A stretch of DNA of 53,063 nucleotides from NCBI GenBank assembly GCA_946481295.1, contig CAMLLW010000008.1, forward strand, positions 1-53,063. The letters run 5' to 3'. The position numbers and the translations under genes are program-made. Source of the stretch: an uncultured Clostridia bacterium (GTDB lineage: Bacteria; Bacillota; Clostridia; Lachnospirales; UBA5962). The first letter of the stretch is position 1. Each line of letters begins with the position of its first letter. Positions 38,835-48,324 of the stretch are shown in pieces. The notes beneath the pieces were generated by a model. That model was not told the DNA's origin, made no database searches, and saw only the letters and a list, made by a program, of their open reading frames with translations.

Positions 38835-41165
38835 TTATTTAATTCTAGCACCACTATTTTTAGGTGCATTTTCTGTTAATACTAATAGACCTTTCATATC
38901 TATTGTTCCATCTTCTAATATTTCAGGATTTATATTAATATTTAAATTTTCAAACCAAGAATTATCTACTCCTTTACCATTAAAGAAATTTGTAGGATCT
39001 TTTGTTATTGTATCTTCTTGATTTTTAAATGATATTGAATCTTTATCTTTTCCATTTAAGGATATTAAACCTTTAACTTTAAAATTAGTAGTTTTAGCAT
39101 TTGTACTTAACTGAATATTTGAAGTTCCATTGCCATAAGATGTACAATTTTCTACTATTACATCTGGACAAGAATTACTAGTAATGCCTTTTCTATAATT
39201 ATCAAATGCAACACTATTAACTAACACATGTTTAGCAGGCATGCTTTCCCCACCTAATTTAAAACCATTTCCATCAGATGTTAAAATCCTATCTTCATCA
39301 TCTGATAAAAAGCCATTTCTATATGCTACACAATTTTCTAATCTTACTGATCCTATAGATCCAGAAGTTGATTTAGCATATAAATCGAATCCATCATCTA
39401 TATTGTTATGTGCTATACAATACCTAAATATATTGCCTTCTCCTACACATAATTTAGCACCAAATCCATCTGCATCTTGAGCAGTTGTATCTTTATTATC
39501 ATAAGATTCACAACTTAAAATTAGATTATTTGCAGGCCACATTGAAAATGGTTCTTTAGAATCTCCAGATATCTGTAATCCTGTATCTAAATTATGATGA
39601 GTTCTTACTTTTTCTAATATATTATTATTACCTTTTACAGCTACAGGCTGTCTACCTTTTCTAACATCTATATTATATATGTGCCAATAATCACCTCTTA
39701 AAATTATTCCTCCGTCTTTAGATTGAGATATGTCAAAAATAACTTCTTTGCCATCTTCAGCCATTAACTTTATAGGTTTTTTAGCTGTACCATTAACTCC
39801 TCTATCTATTAAAATTTGTTTAGTTGGTTTATAAGTTCCTTCATCTAATACTATAGTTTGTCCTGGACTTACATAAGATACTGCTGTATGTATATCTAAA
39901 GGATTTTCTAACGAACCATCTCCAGATTCATTTCCGCTATTTGAAACATAAATTTTATCTTCATTTTCTCTTATTTTTCTAACTTCCACTTTATGAGTTT
40001 TTTCAAAATTATCGTAAGAAGTTAATTCTTGATATTCTTTTAAATTTTGTTTATCTTTTTCATATGGGTTAAATATAACTTTAATTTTATTTATACCATT
40101 TTCTAATATAATATCTTTTATAGTAATTATATCATCTTCTATAGGAATATTTTCTTCTATAATATTATCTGTTTTATCATTAATTATTGTTGCTGTTCCT
40201 TTTACATTACTTTTTAAAACTAAATTATATTCATTAGAAGATGTTTTACTAGTAGAATCAAAACTAATTTTAGGTTCTATATATTCTATTGGTCTAGATA
40301 AAACTTCTTCATCATCTTTTGGATTTATTGTTTCAAATTTAATATCTTCTACAGTTACTTTTATCTTTCTAGCAACAGCAATACCAACATAATATTTTTC
40401 TTTATCTTGTTGTAATAGTAAATTAGGTTCATAACATATAATTTCATTTTCTGTATCGTTATTTAATATTGCATGAAATCCAGTGTTTGATTTTCTTAAT
40501 GTAAGTTTATAAGTTTCACCAGCTTGAAATTTAGGAGGATTATTATTACCTTCTACAACATAATCATCTTTAAAATTCCAATCAAATGGTTTTGACATGC
40601 TTAAATCTCTACTTGCACTAGAAACTGTTGGATTAGATACATATCCTGTAACAAATCTTCCACCCGGTATTCCAAATTTAGTTCCTTTACCAGTATACTT
40701 TGCTACCATAGTACCTGCAGAATTAAAATATCTAGCATTACCTTTACCTGGCATAAAAGTATCTATAGCAATAATGCCAAATCCAGATTGATTATCTTTT
40801 CTAACATCATCATCTACTCTAAAACTTGCACTTAAAGTAAAATTTTCATCTTTAGGATTTATTTCTGTATAATAATATAAAAATCCATCTTCTGAATCTG
40901 CAATTTTACCTCTATTATCTATCGCATCAAATACTATAGATCCATTATCCTGTACAATAATCTTGCCACCGCTTCCTGTTCCAGCAGAAGCAATATTCCA
41001 TCTTTCATCTACTTTTATCTTCTCTTCTTTAACAGGTATTTCATCTGAAGTATTTGCTTTAAATTCTATGTTTTTTCCAAAAATGTTTGATATGTTAAAC
41101 GATGTAACGGTAAAAATAAAAGAAACTGTTAATGCATTTAATTTTTTATTAAATGTTTTTTTCAT
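38835..41165 (-). CDS. Secreted pectate lyase-like protein (right-handed beta-helix, PL9-like)
   Basis: Exported protein of 776 residues: signal peptide about 1-31, a lectin-like N-terminal domain about 52-285, an Ig-like linker about 290-395, then a right-handed beta-helix about 404-720. IYVSNSGNESGDGSLENP (405-422) is the classic entry motif. ADGFGAKLCVGEGNIFR near 565-581, HNNIDDGFDLYAK near 586-598 and SDGNGFKLGG near 630-639 match family 9 pectate lyases. In those enzymes Asp residues bind calcium and a Lys (here likely Lys636 or Lys571) removes the proton. It would cut polygalacturonate outside the cell. AAGGAG precedes the ATG. No other pectin gene is nearby. Confidence 0.82.
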   Translation of the reverse strand: MKKTFNKKLNALTVSFIFTVTSFNISNIFGKNIEFKANTSDEIPVKEEKIKVDERWNIASAGTGSGGKIIVQDNGSIVFDAIDNRGKIADSEDGFLYYYTEINPKDENFTLSASFRVDDDVRKDNQSGFGIIAIDTFMPGKGNARYFNSAGTMVAKYTGKGTKFGIPGGRFVTGYVSNPTVSSASRDLSMSKPFDWNFKDDYVVEGNNNPPKFQAGETYKLTLRKSNTGFHAILNNDTENEIICYEPNLLLQQDKEKYYVGIAVARKIKVTVEDIKFETINPKDDEEVLSRPIEYIEPKISFDSTSKTSSNEYNLVLKSNVKGTATIINDKTDNIIEENIPIEDDIITIKDIILENGINKIKVIFNPYEKDKQNLKEYQELTSYDNFEKTHKVEVRKIRENEDKIYVSNSGNESGDGSLENPLDIHTAVSYVSPGQTIVLDEGTYKPTKQILIDRGVNGTAKKPIKLMAEDGKEVIFDISQSKDGGIILRGDYWHIYNIDVRKGRQPVAVKGNNNILEKVRTHHNLDTGLQISGDSKEPFSMWPANNLILSCESYDNKDTTAQDADGFGAKLCVGEGNIFRYCIAHNNIDDGFDLYAKSTSGSIGSVRLENCVAYRNGFLSDDEDRILTSDGNGFKLGGESMPAKHVLVNSVAFDNYRKGITSNSCPDVIVENCTSYGNGTSNIQLSTNAKTTNFKVKGLISLNGKDKDSISFKNQEDTITKDPTNFFNGKGVDNSWFENLNININPEILEDGTIDMKGLLVLTENAPKNSGARIK

Positions 41166-41233
41166 AAATTATCATCTCCTTATTTTTAATTTGTATTTTA
41201 ATCAACTTACTATTTATATTAATTTTCTGTCCC

Positions 41234-41262
41234 ATAATAACATATCAATTATTTTTTAGCAA
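41234..41262 (-). promoter_or_regulatory. Promoter candidate for the pectate lyase gene
   Basis: Minus strand TTGCTA (41262-41257), a 17-base spacer, TATTAT (41239-41234), about 70 bases before the start. Plausible; TTGATA boxes also occur nearby, so the choice is not unique. Confidence 0.4.
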
Positions 41263-41375
41263 TATTGTTTTGTATATTATGTATATATTATCTTATTTTT
41301 TTTATTAATTTATCAACATTTTTTTAAAAATTAATTTATTTTTTAAAAACTTTTAGTGCAAAATTATTATTGTAA

Positions 41376-41408
41376 AATAAAAAAAGCAAGAATATAATAC
41401 CTTGCTTT
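41376..41408 (-). terminator. Intrinsic terminator of the carboxypeptidase gene
   Basis: 8-bp arms AAAGCAAG / CTTGCTTT (41383-41390 / 41401-41408) with a 10-base loop, followed on the minus strand by a T-run. It overlaps the stop codon of the gene upstream. Confidence 0.82.
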
Positions 41409-42595
41409 TATACTTCTGGAAGCAGTATATTTACACTGTCTACAGTAGTCATACTTAACCAATTATTTAATACTTTTTCAAAAGATGTTTTTAAATCATG
41501 TCTTGTAGCTGATGTAGCTAGTAATAAATCAACTTCTTTTTCTAAATTATTATTTACATAAATTTTAGCTTTTCCTATTTTTTCATCTTTAAAAATAGGT
41601 GCTTTAATACTATTTGGCATGTCTAAAACTATATTAATAGATTTTATTTCATCAGAAGTTAATGGTAAAACAACATTATCTCCAAAATATACACTACTAT
41701 TTAAAATTTTAGATCTTTCTATATTAATTTTTTTATCAGCTATATCATTTATATTAACTATTTGTTGATATTTAAAATTATCAAAACCATAAGATAGTAT
41801 TTCTTTTGTATCTATCCATTTTTGTTCTTTTCCTTTTAATCCCCATCCACTTCCTAATACTACACTTATAAGTTCCATTCCATCTCTTTTTACAGATCCT
41901 ACAAAACAATGACCAGCTTTTCCTGTAAAACCTGTTTTTACACCTGTTGCTCCATTTACTTCTCTTAATAATCTATTTTTATTAATAAACTCATAAGTTT
42001 TTTTATTACTAGAAACAGTTAAATTAGGTGTTGAAATAATTTGTCTAAATTTTTTATTTTGTAATGCATATTTTGCTATCATTGCCATATCTTTTGCTGT
42101 GGAATAATGATTTTCTGAATCTAAACCATTTGGTGTTTCAAAACAAGTATGTTCTGCACCTATTTCTTTAGCTTTTTTTGTCATTACATCACAAAATTTT
42201 TCTACAGATCCAAATACATGTTCTGCTATTGCTATAGCAGTATCATTATAAGATTGCATCATTAATCCATATAATAAATATTCTAATTTTATTTCTTCAT
42301 CTAAACTTAAGTGCATTTTTGTTTCAGGAGCTCTAATTGCTCTAGATGAAATTTTTACAGTATCATCTAAGTTACCATTTTCTAATGCAATTATAGCCGT
42401 CATAATTTTTGTTGTACTTGCCATAGCTAATTCTTTATTTTCATTTTTACCCCATAATACTCTACCTGTTTGTGCATCTATTAATACAGATCCTAAAGCA
42501 TCTACTTTTGGAGTAGACTTTTCTTTATTATCTGATGCTTGTACTGTTGTATTTAAAATAATTACGAATATAAAAAAAACTATAAATTTTTTCAT
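41408..42595 (-). CDS. dacF: D-alanyl-D-alanine carboxypeptidase, DacF/PBP5 type
   Basis: Penicillin-binding peptidase that trims the terminal D-Ala of peptidoglycan stem peptides. 395 residues: signal peptide ending VQA-SD (about 1-20), catalytic Ser60-T-T-Lys63, SYN at 115-117 and KTG at 220-222. A beta-rich PBP5 C-terminal domain and a likely amphipathic C-terminal helix follow. GGAGAG precedes the ATG. It lies after scpA-scpB, a neighbourhood where clostridia and bacilli often carry dacB or dacF. The sporulation-specific role of B. subtilis DacF cannot be assumed. Confidence 0.93.
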   Translation of the reverse strand: MKKFIVFFIFVIILNTTVQASDNKEKSTPKVDALGSVLIDAQTGRVLWGKNENKELAMASTTKIMTAIIALENGNLDDTVKISSRAIRAPETKMHLSLDEEIKLEYLLYGLMMQSYNDTAIAIAEHVFGSVEKFCDVMTKKAKEIGAEHTCFETPNGLDSENHYSTAKDMAMIAKYALQNKKFRQIISTPNLTVSSNKKTYEFINKNRLLREVNGATGVKTGFTGKAGHCFVGSVKRDGMELISVVLGSGWGLKGKEQKWIDTKEILSYGFDNFKYQQIVNINDIADKKINIERSKILNSSVYFGDNVVLPLTSDEIKSINIVLDMPNSIKAPIFKDEKIGKAKIYVNNNLEKEVDLLLATSATRHDLKTSFEKVLNNWLSMTTVDSVNILLPEV

Positions 42596-42679
42596 ACAAA
42601 CTCTCCTTCTTTGTACTAAAATTTATAGTTATTTTTAGCTTTATATGTAATATATATTCTATTAATCTATGTATTAATA

Positions 42680-43240
42680 TTATACAAACTTGTCTATTTC
42701 GTCCATAGCTTCTTTTTTTAAATTTTCAAAATTATAATTGATTTTAGGAAGATCTTTAATACTTTTAAATCCAAAATATTTTAAAAATTCATTAGTTGTT
42801 CCAAATAAAATAGGTTTTCCAATTGATTCTTTTCTTCCCTGTTCACATACTAAATTATATTCCATAAGTTTATTTATTGGTTTTGAACTGCTTACTCCTC
42901 TAATTTCTTCTATTTGAGTTTTTGTTACAGGTTGTTTATAGGCAATTATGGATAAAGTTTCTAACATAGGTTGTGTTAATGAATTTTTTTGTTTAGTATT
43001 GCAAATTTTACTAATAAACTCAAAATACATAGGATTACTACACATCTGAAAAGTATTATTTACTTCTATAATTTTAAAGCCTCTTTTTTCTTGCTCATAC
43101 TTAAAAGATAAGTTTCTTATTATTTTTTCTGTAGTTTTTTCATCTTGATTTATAGAAATAGCAATTTTAGATAAAGCTACAGGCTCTCCTAAAACAAATA
43201 AAATTGCTTCAATAGTATTTTCTAAATCATTTATTTTCAT
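42680..43240 (-). CDS. scpB: Segregation and condensation protein ScpB
   Basis: Dimeric winged-helix subunit of the SMC-ScpA-ScpB complex. 186 residues with ENTIEAILFVLGEPVALSKIA near 7-27, TLSIIAYKQPVTKTQIEEIRG near 94-114 and GRKESIGKPILFGTT near 134-149. Follows scpA by about 32 bases. SMC itself is at 1.6-5.2 kb, so all three condensin subunits are in this window. Confidence 0.96.
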   Translation of the reverse strand: MKINDLENTIEAILFVLGEPVALSKIAISINQDEKTTEKIIRNLSFKYEQEKRGFKIIEVNNTFQMCSNPMYFEFISKICNTKQKNSLTQPMLETLSIIAYKQPVTKTQIEEIRGVSSSKPINKLMEYNLVCEQGRKESIGKPILFGTTNEFLKYFGFKSIKDLPKINYNFENLKKEAMDEIDKFV

Positions 43241-43272
43241 AATATCATCCTTATTTAGACATTACCTTTAGT

Positions 43273-44016
43273 TTAATATAAACTTAAATTTATATCTTCA
43301 AATAGATCATTTTGAACAGCCCTAATTTGTTTCATTTTTATAAGTTCTAGTAGAGCTAAGAATGTAACTATCTTTTCTATCTTAGATGTATTTATACTGA
43401 ACATATCTTTAAAATTAACATTTTTATCTTTTTTAACAATATACATTATATATTTTATTTTATCTTCTATTATAAATAAATCTTTTTTTACAGAATTAAA
43501 ACCACTTCTTACTTTATCTGTTTTTAATTCTTTTCTAAGTATAACTTCTTTAAATGTTTTTAATAGTACTTCTCCTGTTATACCATCTAAAATTTCATTT
43601 AAATCAATTTGATTATCTTTTGTTAATATATTTATTATATCATTTTCTGGTGTTTTATAAAAAACATCAGCATTTATAATAGCTTTTTCTTTAAGTTCTT
43701 TAGAGATTTCTTTAAAATACTTATATTCTATAAGTCTTCTTACTAAATCTTCTCTAGGATCTTCATCATTTTGTTTAACATTATTATCTTTAGGTAATAA
43801 CATTTTAGATTTTATTTCTAATAGTGTAGATGCCATAACTAAGAATTCACTTAATGAATCCATATCATAAGAAAAAGAATTTATATATTCTAAATATTGA
43901 TCTGTTAGTTTAGATATTGGTATATCGTAAATATCTATTTCATTTTTTTCTATTAACTTATATAAAAGATCTAAAGGTCCTTCAAAAGATTCTAATTTAA
44001 CTTCTATGAATGACAA
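43273..44016 (-). CDS. scpA: Segregation and condensation protein ScpA
   Basis: Kleisin that bridges the SMC heads. 247 residues starting with LESFEGPLDLLYKLIEKNEIDIYDIPISKL (about 8-37), the diagnostic ScpA motif, then FLVMASTLLEIKSKMLLP near 58-75 and a C-terminal winged helix. The start is TTG at 44016, the only candidate near AAGGATG. The 460 bases upstream hold the divergent amino-acid transporter promoter. Confidence 0.95.
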   Translation of the reverse strand: MSFIEVKLESFEGPLDLLYKLIEKNEIDIYDIPISKLTDQYLEYINSFSYDMDSLSEFLVMASTLLEIKSKMLLPKDNNVKQNDEDPREDLVRRLIEYKYFKEISKELKEKAIINADVFYKTPENDIINILTKDNQIDLNEILDGITGEVLLKTFKEVILRKELKTDKVRSGFNSVKKDLFIIEDKIKYIMYIVKKDKNVNFKDMFSINTSKIEKIVTFLALLELIKMKQIRAVQNDLFEDINLSLY

Positions 44017-44476
44017 ATAAACACATCCTTACTAAATTAGTATATATGTTTAATATGTACTTAAAAAATATATCTTTTTTTATACTATAAAATATTTATA
44101 TCTAAATTAATTAAATTTTTATTAAAAAATAATTTATAAATATAAATTAATATTCAATTTAAACAATTTTTATTCTAATTATACTTTATAATTATGTAAC
44201 AATTAAATTTTACAATCTTTACTGTTATTAGTCAATTTATTTCTAAAATTTATTTAATAAAGAATATATTTATCATTTTAGATTTATATATATAGTTTTG
44301 TAAATTATAGATTTTATATAAGATTTATTGACTTTAATAGTTTTAACCTTTATAATGACCGTATTTAAATCTAAAATTAATTATTATTTTTAAAGTACTT
44401 TAAATTATTTTTAAATAATTCTAATTTCTACACTGTAATTAGTAATAAATATTACTTTAACAAGGAGGAGGTTTTT
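44017..44476. other. 460-bp intergenic region between divergent scpA and the amino-acid transporter
   Basis: Very AT-rich; no gene and no recognised riboswitch or T-box. The only clear signal is the promoter at 44328-44356, which leaves a leader of about 115 bases before the transporter. Confidence 0.6.
44328..44356 (+). promoter_or_regulatory. Sigma-A promoter of the amino-acid ABC transporter
   Basis: TTGACT (44328-44333), exactly 17 bases, then consensus TATAAT (44351-44356). Strong match. Confidence 0.8.
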
Positions 44477-46120
44477 ATGAAAAATTATTATAAAACGAAA
44501 ATAATATCTATATTTTTTGCGTTTATAATTTTTTTAAGTAACACTCTAACTGTTTTTGCTTCAGATATAGATAATAACGCAAAAAAAACTTTTAGAGTTG
44601 GTATGGAATGCGGATATGCACCGTACAATTGGACACAACCAAATAATAAAAACGGTGCTGTACCAATTTTTGAAAGTTCTGATTATGCTAACGGGTATGA
44701 CGTTATTATGGCAAAGCGTATAGCGGATGAACTTAATTTAAAATTAGAAATTGTAAAATTAGATTGGGATTCTTTAGTTCCTGCACTACAATCAGGTACT
44801 GTTGATGCATTAATAGCTGGTCAATCTACAACTGCAAATAGAAAAAAAATGGTTGATTTTACTGAACCTTATTATTATGCATCTGTTGTTGTATTAGTAA
44901 ATGCTGATAGTAAATTTGCTAAGGCTAAAGGTATCTCAGACCTATCTCATGCATCAGCTACTTCTCAATTAAATACATTTTGGTATGATATAGCACTTCC
45001 TCAAATTCCAAATGTAAATAAACTATCAGCTCAAGAATCAGCTTCTACAATGTTAGCAGCCTTAGATGCAAAAAAAGTAGATTTAGTAGTAACAGATTTA
45101 CCTACTGCAAAATCAGCTTTAGCAGCTTATAAAAATTTTAAAATCTTAGATTTCACTGGTAATAATGACAATTTTCATATATCAAATGAAGAAACAAATA
45201 TAGCTATATCTGTTAAAAAAGGTGATACAGAATTAAAAAATGCAATTAATACTGTTCTAGCAAAAATGGATAAAAACGATTATGATAGAATTATGGATCA
45301 AGCAATTTCAGCTCAAGCTTCAACACTTCCAAATAGTTTTATCCAAAGAATAATATACATATTAGATGGTTATGGTTTTTCTTTTCTTAGAGGTGCAGGA
45401 GTAACAATGCTAATTGCATTAGTTAGTACTATACTAGGTTGTATTATTGGATTTGCAGTTGGTGTTATACAAGCAACTCCTACTTCAAAACATGATCCTA
45501 TAATAAAACGTGTACTTCTTTTTATCATAAAGCTTATTCTTAATATATATGTTGAATTTTTCAGAGGAACACCTATGATGGTTCAAGCAATGTTTATATA
45601 TTTTGGATCTGCAGCATTATTCAATTTTAATATGTCTATGTGGTTTGCATCATTTTTTATAGTTTCTATAAATACAGGAGCTTACATGGCAGAAACAATT
45701 CGTGGAGGTATACTTTCTATAGATCCTGGACAAGTTGAAGGTGCCAAAGCAATTGGTATGACACATGTGCAAACAATGATTTATGTAATAATACCACAAA
45801 CATTTAGAAATATTTTACCTCAAATAAGTAATAATCTAATTATAAATATAAAAGATACTTGTGTACTTTCTGTTATAGGAACAGTAGAATTATTTTATGT
45901 TACTAAAGGAATTGCAGGTGCACTATATACTTACTTTGAATCATTTACAATAGTAATAGCTATATACTTTATCCTAACATTTACATGTTCAAAAATTTTA
46001 AGACATTTAGAAAGTAAATTAGATGGACCAGATAATTATGATTTAGCTACTACTGATACACTTGCACATACAAGCGGTCTATATAAATATTCAGAATCAC
46101 CAAAGGAGGAAGGCTTATAA
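44477..46120 (+). CDS. Fused amino-acid ABC transporter binding protein and permease
   Basis: One 547-residue protein carries both the receptor and the channel. A signal or anchor segment (about 8-28) leads into a family 3 solute-binding domain (about 38-280: [54 protein letters not shown]). A HisM/GlnP-type permease follows (about 305-520) with [18 protein letters not shown] and the EAA-like loop [20 protein letters not shown]. Such fusions are known (GlnPQ-like). RBS AAGGAGGAGG. It overlaps the ATPase gene by one base. Substrate is a polar amino acid, identity unknown. The permease ends in about 30 residues of polar tail. Confidence 0.94.
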   Translation: MKNYYKTKIISIFFAFIIFLSNTLTVFASDIDNNAKKTFRVGMECGYAPYNWTQPNNKNGAVPIFESSDYANGYDVIMAKRIADELNLKLEIVKLDWDSLVPALQSGTVDALIAGQSTTANRKKMVDFTEPYYYASVVVLVNADSKFAKAKGISDLSHASATSQLNTFWYDIALPQIPNVNKLSAQESASTMLAALDAKKVDLVVTDLPTAKSALAAYKNFKILDFTGNNDNFHISNEETNIAISVKKGDTELKNAINTVLAKMDKNDYDRIMDQAISAQASTLPNSFIQRIIYILDGYGFSFLRGAGVTMLIALVSTILGCIIGFAVGVIQATPTSKHDPIIKRVLLFIIKLILNIYVEFFRGTPMMVQAMFIYFGSAALFNFNMSMWFASFFIVSINTGAYMAETIRGGILSIDPGQVEGAKAIGMTHVQTMIYVIIPQTFRNILPQISNNLIINIKDTCVLSVIGTVELFYVTKGIAGALYTYFESFTIVIAIYFILTFTCSKILRHLESKLDGPDNYDLATTDTLAHTSGLYKYSESPKEEGL

Positions 46121-46878
46121 TGGATAATAATACAGAAAATAATATAGTTCTAGAGATTAAACATTTAAGTAAAACTTTTGGTAAAAATCCTATATTAAAA
46201 GATATAAATTTTAATGTTCATAAAAGTGATGTAACTTGTATAATTGGTTCATCTGGATCAGGGAAATCTACATTACTTAGATGTATTAATTTATTAGAAT
46301 TTCCTACTTCTGGAGAAATATTATATAATGGTGATGAAATTACTTCTAATAAAACTAACGAAGCTTCATATCGTTCTAAAGTAGGAATGGTATTTCAAAA
46401 TTTTAATTTATTTAATAATATGACTATTTTACAAAATTGTATGATAGGACAAATAAAAGTTCTAAAAAAAGATGTTGAAACATCTAAAAAAAATGCAATA
46501 TATTATTTAGAAAAAGTTGGAATGGCACCATATATAAATGCTAAGCCTCGTCAACTTTCTGGTGGTCAAAAACAACGTATTGCTATTGCACGTGCTTTAG
46601 CAATGGAACCTGATGTACTATTATTTGATGAACCAACTTCAGCTCTTGATCCACAAATGGTTAATGATGTTCTTAATGTTATGAAAAAATTAGCTAATGA
46701 AGGACTTACTATGATTATAGTTACCCATGAAATGGCTTTTGCAAAAGATGTAGCTAATAATATAATATTTATGGCAAATGGTTTTATTGTAGAAGAAGGT
46801 CATCCTAGTGAAATTTTTGTAAATCCTAAAAACCCTCTTACAAAAGATTTCTTAGGAAGATTCATAAATAATGAATAA
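46120..46878 (+). CDS. Amino-acid ABC transporter ATPase (GlnQ/HisP type)
   Basis: ATPase for the fused transporter directly upstream; their stop and start share one base (TAATG), with AAAGGAGGA upstream. 252 residues: Walker [11 protein letters not shown] near 43-52, signature LSGGQKQR, Walker [14 protein letters not shown] and switch [14 protein letters not shown], all typical of polar amino-acid importers. Ends in a strong terminator. Confidence 0.95.
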   Translation: MDNNTENNIVLEIKHLSKTFGKNPILKDINFNVHKSDVTCIIGSSGSGKSTLLRCINLLEFPTSGEILYNGDEITSNKTNEASYRSKVGMVFQNFNLFNNMTILQNCMIGQIKVLKKDVETSKKNAIYYLEKVGMAPYINAKPRQLSGGQKQRIAIARALAMEPDVLLFDEPTSALDPQMVNDVLNVMKKLANEGLTMIIVTHEMAFAKDVANNIIFMANGFIVEEGHPSEIFVNPKNPLTKDFLGRFINNE

Positions 46879-46882
46879 TTTT

Positions 46883-46909
46883 AAAGAGACTAAAAATAGT
46901 CTCTTTTTT
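46883..46909 (+). terminator. Intrinsic terminator of the amino-acid transporter operon
   Basis: 10-bp exact arms AAAGAGACTA / TAGTCTCTTT (46883-46892 / 46897-46906) with a 4-base A loop, followed by more T. Confidence 0.9.
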
Positions 46910-47045
46910 GTTATCTAATAATCATAATTTAAATTTATATGTATTAACTATCAAAATATTCCATATATTTTTAGAAATTTTATAAAATTTGGACAACCTT
47001 TTTTATTTAACAAAATAATTTTAAATAAATTATTGATAATTTCTA

Positions 47046-47074
47046 TTGACATTTAGCATCTTATATGGTAAATT
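47046..47074 (+). promoter_or_regulatory. Sigma-A-type promoter of alanine dehydrogenase
   Basis: Consensus TTGACA (47046-47051), 17-base spacer, TAAATT (47069-47074), about 50 bases before the gene start. Confidence 0.7.
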
Positions 47075-47128
47075 TTGTATATAACAGTATGTATACTAAA
47101 ATTTATTGAAAGGTATAGGGGGATTATT

Positions 47129-48235
47129 ATGAAAATAGGTTGTGTAAAAGAAATAAAAAAATATGAATATAGAGTTGGTATGACTCCTAGTAACGTAAAA
47201 AGTTATATTTCTGCAGGTCATACAGTATATATTCAAAAAAGCGCCGGTATAGGTTCTGGTTTTTCAGACGAACAATATGCTCAAAACGGTGCAATCCTTG
47301 TTGATAGTGCAAAAGAAGTTTGGGATACTGTTGAAATGATGATAAAAGTAAAAGAACCATTACCAGAAGAATATTCTTTATTTCACAAAGATTTAATACT
47401 CTATACATATTTACACTTAGCAGCAGATAGAGCACAAACAGATGCATTATTACAAAGTGGTGTAACTGGTGTTGCTTATGAAACATTAGAAGATCATGGA
47501 CTTCCACTATTAGCACCAATGAGTCAAATTGCTGGTAGATTAAGTATACAAGAAGGTGCTAAATTTTTAGAAAAATTCTTAGGTGGCTCAGGTATTTTAC
47601 TTTCAGGAGTTCCTGGTACACCAAAAGCAAATGTTCTAATTATTGGCGGTGGTGTTGTAGGAATTAATGCTTGTAAAATTGCAGTCGGTATGGGTGCAAA
47701 TGTTACAATTACAGATATTAATCCACGTAGATTAGAATTTTTAGATGATCTTTTTGGATCAAGAATTCAAACTTTAATTTCAAATGAATCAAATATAGAT
47801 GAACTTGTTAAGGATGCAGATTTAGTAATAGGTGCTGTTTTAATACCAGGAGCAGCTGCTCCAAAAATAATCAAAAGAAAACATTTAAGTACAATGAAAA
47901 AAGGATCCGTATTAGTTGATGTTGCAGTTGATCAAGGCGGTTGTTTTGAAACAACAAAAGTTACTTATCATGATGACCCTGTTTATATAATAGATAATAT
48001 TGTACATTATTGCGTAGGAAATATGCCAGGCGCTGTTCCTAGAACTTCTACAATTGCTCTTACAAATGTAACATTAAACTATGGATTACAAATTGCTAAT
48101 AAAGGCTTGAAAAAAGCTTGTGAAGAAAACCCTTATATATACTCAGCAATAAATACCTATAAAAATAATTTAACATGTAATGCTGTTGCAACATCTTTTG
48201 GATTAAGATATTTAGATGTAAGAACATTAATGTAA
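47129..48235 (+). CDS. ald: Alanine dehydrogenase
   Basis: NAD-dependent enzyme interconverting L-alanine and pyruvate plus ammonia. 368 residues starting MKIGCVKEIKKYEYRVGMTP. The active-site Lys is in MMIKVKEPLPEEY, the His in YTYLHLAAD, the Rossmann motif is GGGVVGINACKIAVGMGANV and DVAVDQGGCFETT follows. ATG at 47129 with AGGGGGA 7 bases upstream; the longer frame to 47075 begins inside the promoter region. It follows an amino-acid importer but has its own promoter and terminator. Confidence 0.96.
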   Translation: MKIGCVKEIKKYEYRVGMTPSNVKSYISAGHTVYIQKSAGIGSGFSDEQYAQNGAILVDSAKEVWDTVEMMIKVKEPLPEEYSLFHKDLILYTYLHLAADRAQTDALLQSGVTGVAYETLEDHGLPLLAPMSQIAGRLSIQEGAKFLEKFLGGSGILLSGVPGTPKANVLIIGGGVVGINACKIAVGMGANVTITDINPRRLEFLDDLFGSRIQTLISNESNIDELVKDADLVIGAVLIPGAAAPKIIKRKHLSTMKKGSVLVDVAVDQGGCFETTKVTYHDDPVYIIDNIVHYCVGNMPGAVPRTSTIALTNVTLNYGLQIANKGLKKACEENPYIYSAINTYKNNLTCNAVATSFGLRYLDVRTLM

Positions 48236-48246
48236 AAATATATACA

Positions 48247-48281
48247 AAAATATAAGAGTATTTAAAATACTCTTATATTTT
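48247..48281. terminator. Terminator of ald
   Basis: 16-bp exact arms (48247-48262 / 48266-48281) with A and T tracts at the ends, about 12 bases after the ald stop. Terminator-like on both strands. Confidence 0.85.
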
Positions 48282-48286
48282 AAAAT

Positions 48287-48318
48287 AAAAAGAACACATT
48301 TATAAATGTGTTCTTTTT
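48287..48318. terminator. Terminator of the spoIIIA operon
   Basis: Exact palindrome with 16-bp arms (A5GAACACATTTA and its complement, 48287-48302 / 48303-48318), T-run on both strands, 7 bases from the spoIIIAH stop. It stands back to back with the ald terminator. Confidence 0.85.
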
Positions 48319-48324
48319 ATTTTA

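Noticed and set aside
40963-41259. Plus-strand open frame at the start of the pectate lyase gene
   Set aside because: Antisense to the signal peptide and leader; no ribosome site and no recognisable protein.
44017-44476. Riboswitch or T-box leader before the amino-acid transporter
   Set aside because: No T-box motif, no stable specifier stem and no leader terminator could be seen; only a promoter and a plain leader of about 115 bases.
47187-47519. Minus-strand open frame of 110 codons inside ald
   Set aside because: Lies entirely within a certain gene, Leu/His-rich, no ribosome site: a complement artefact.
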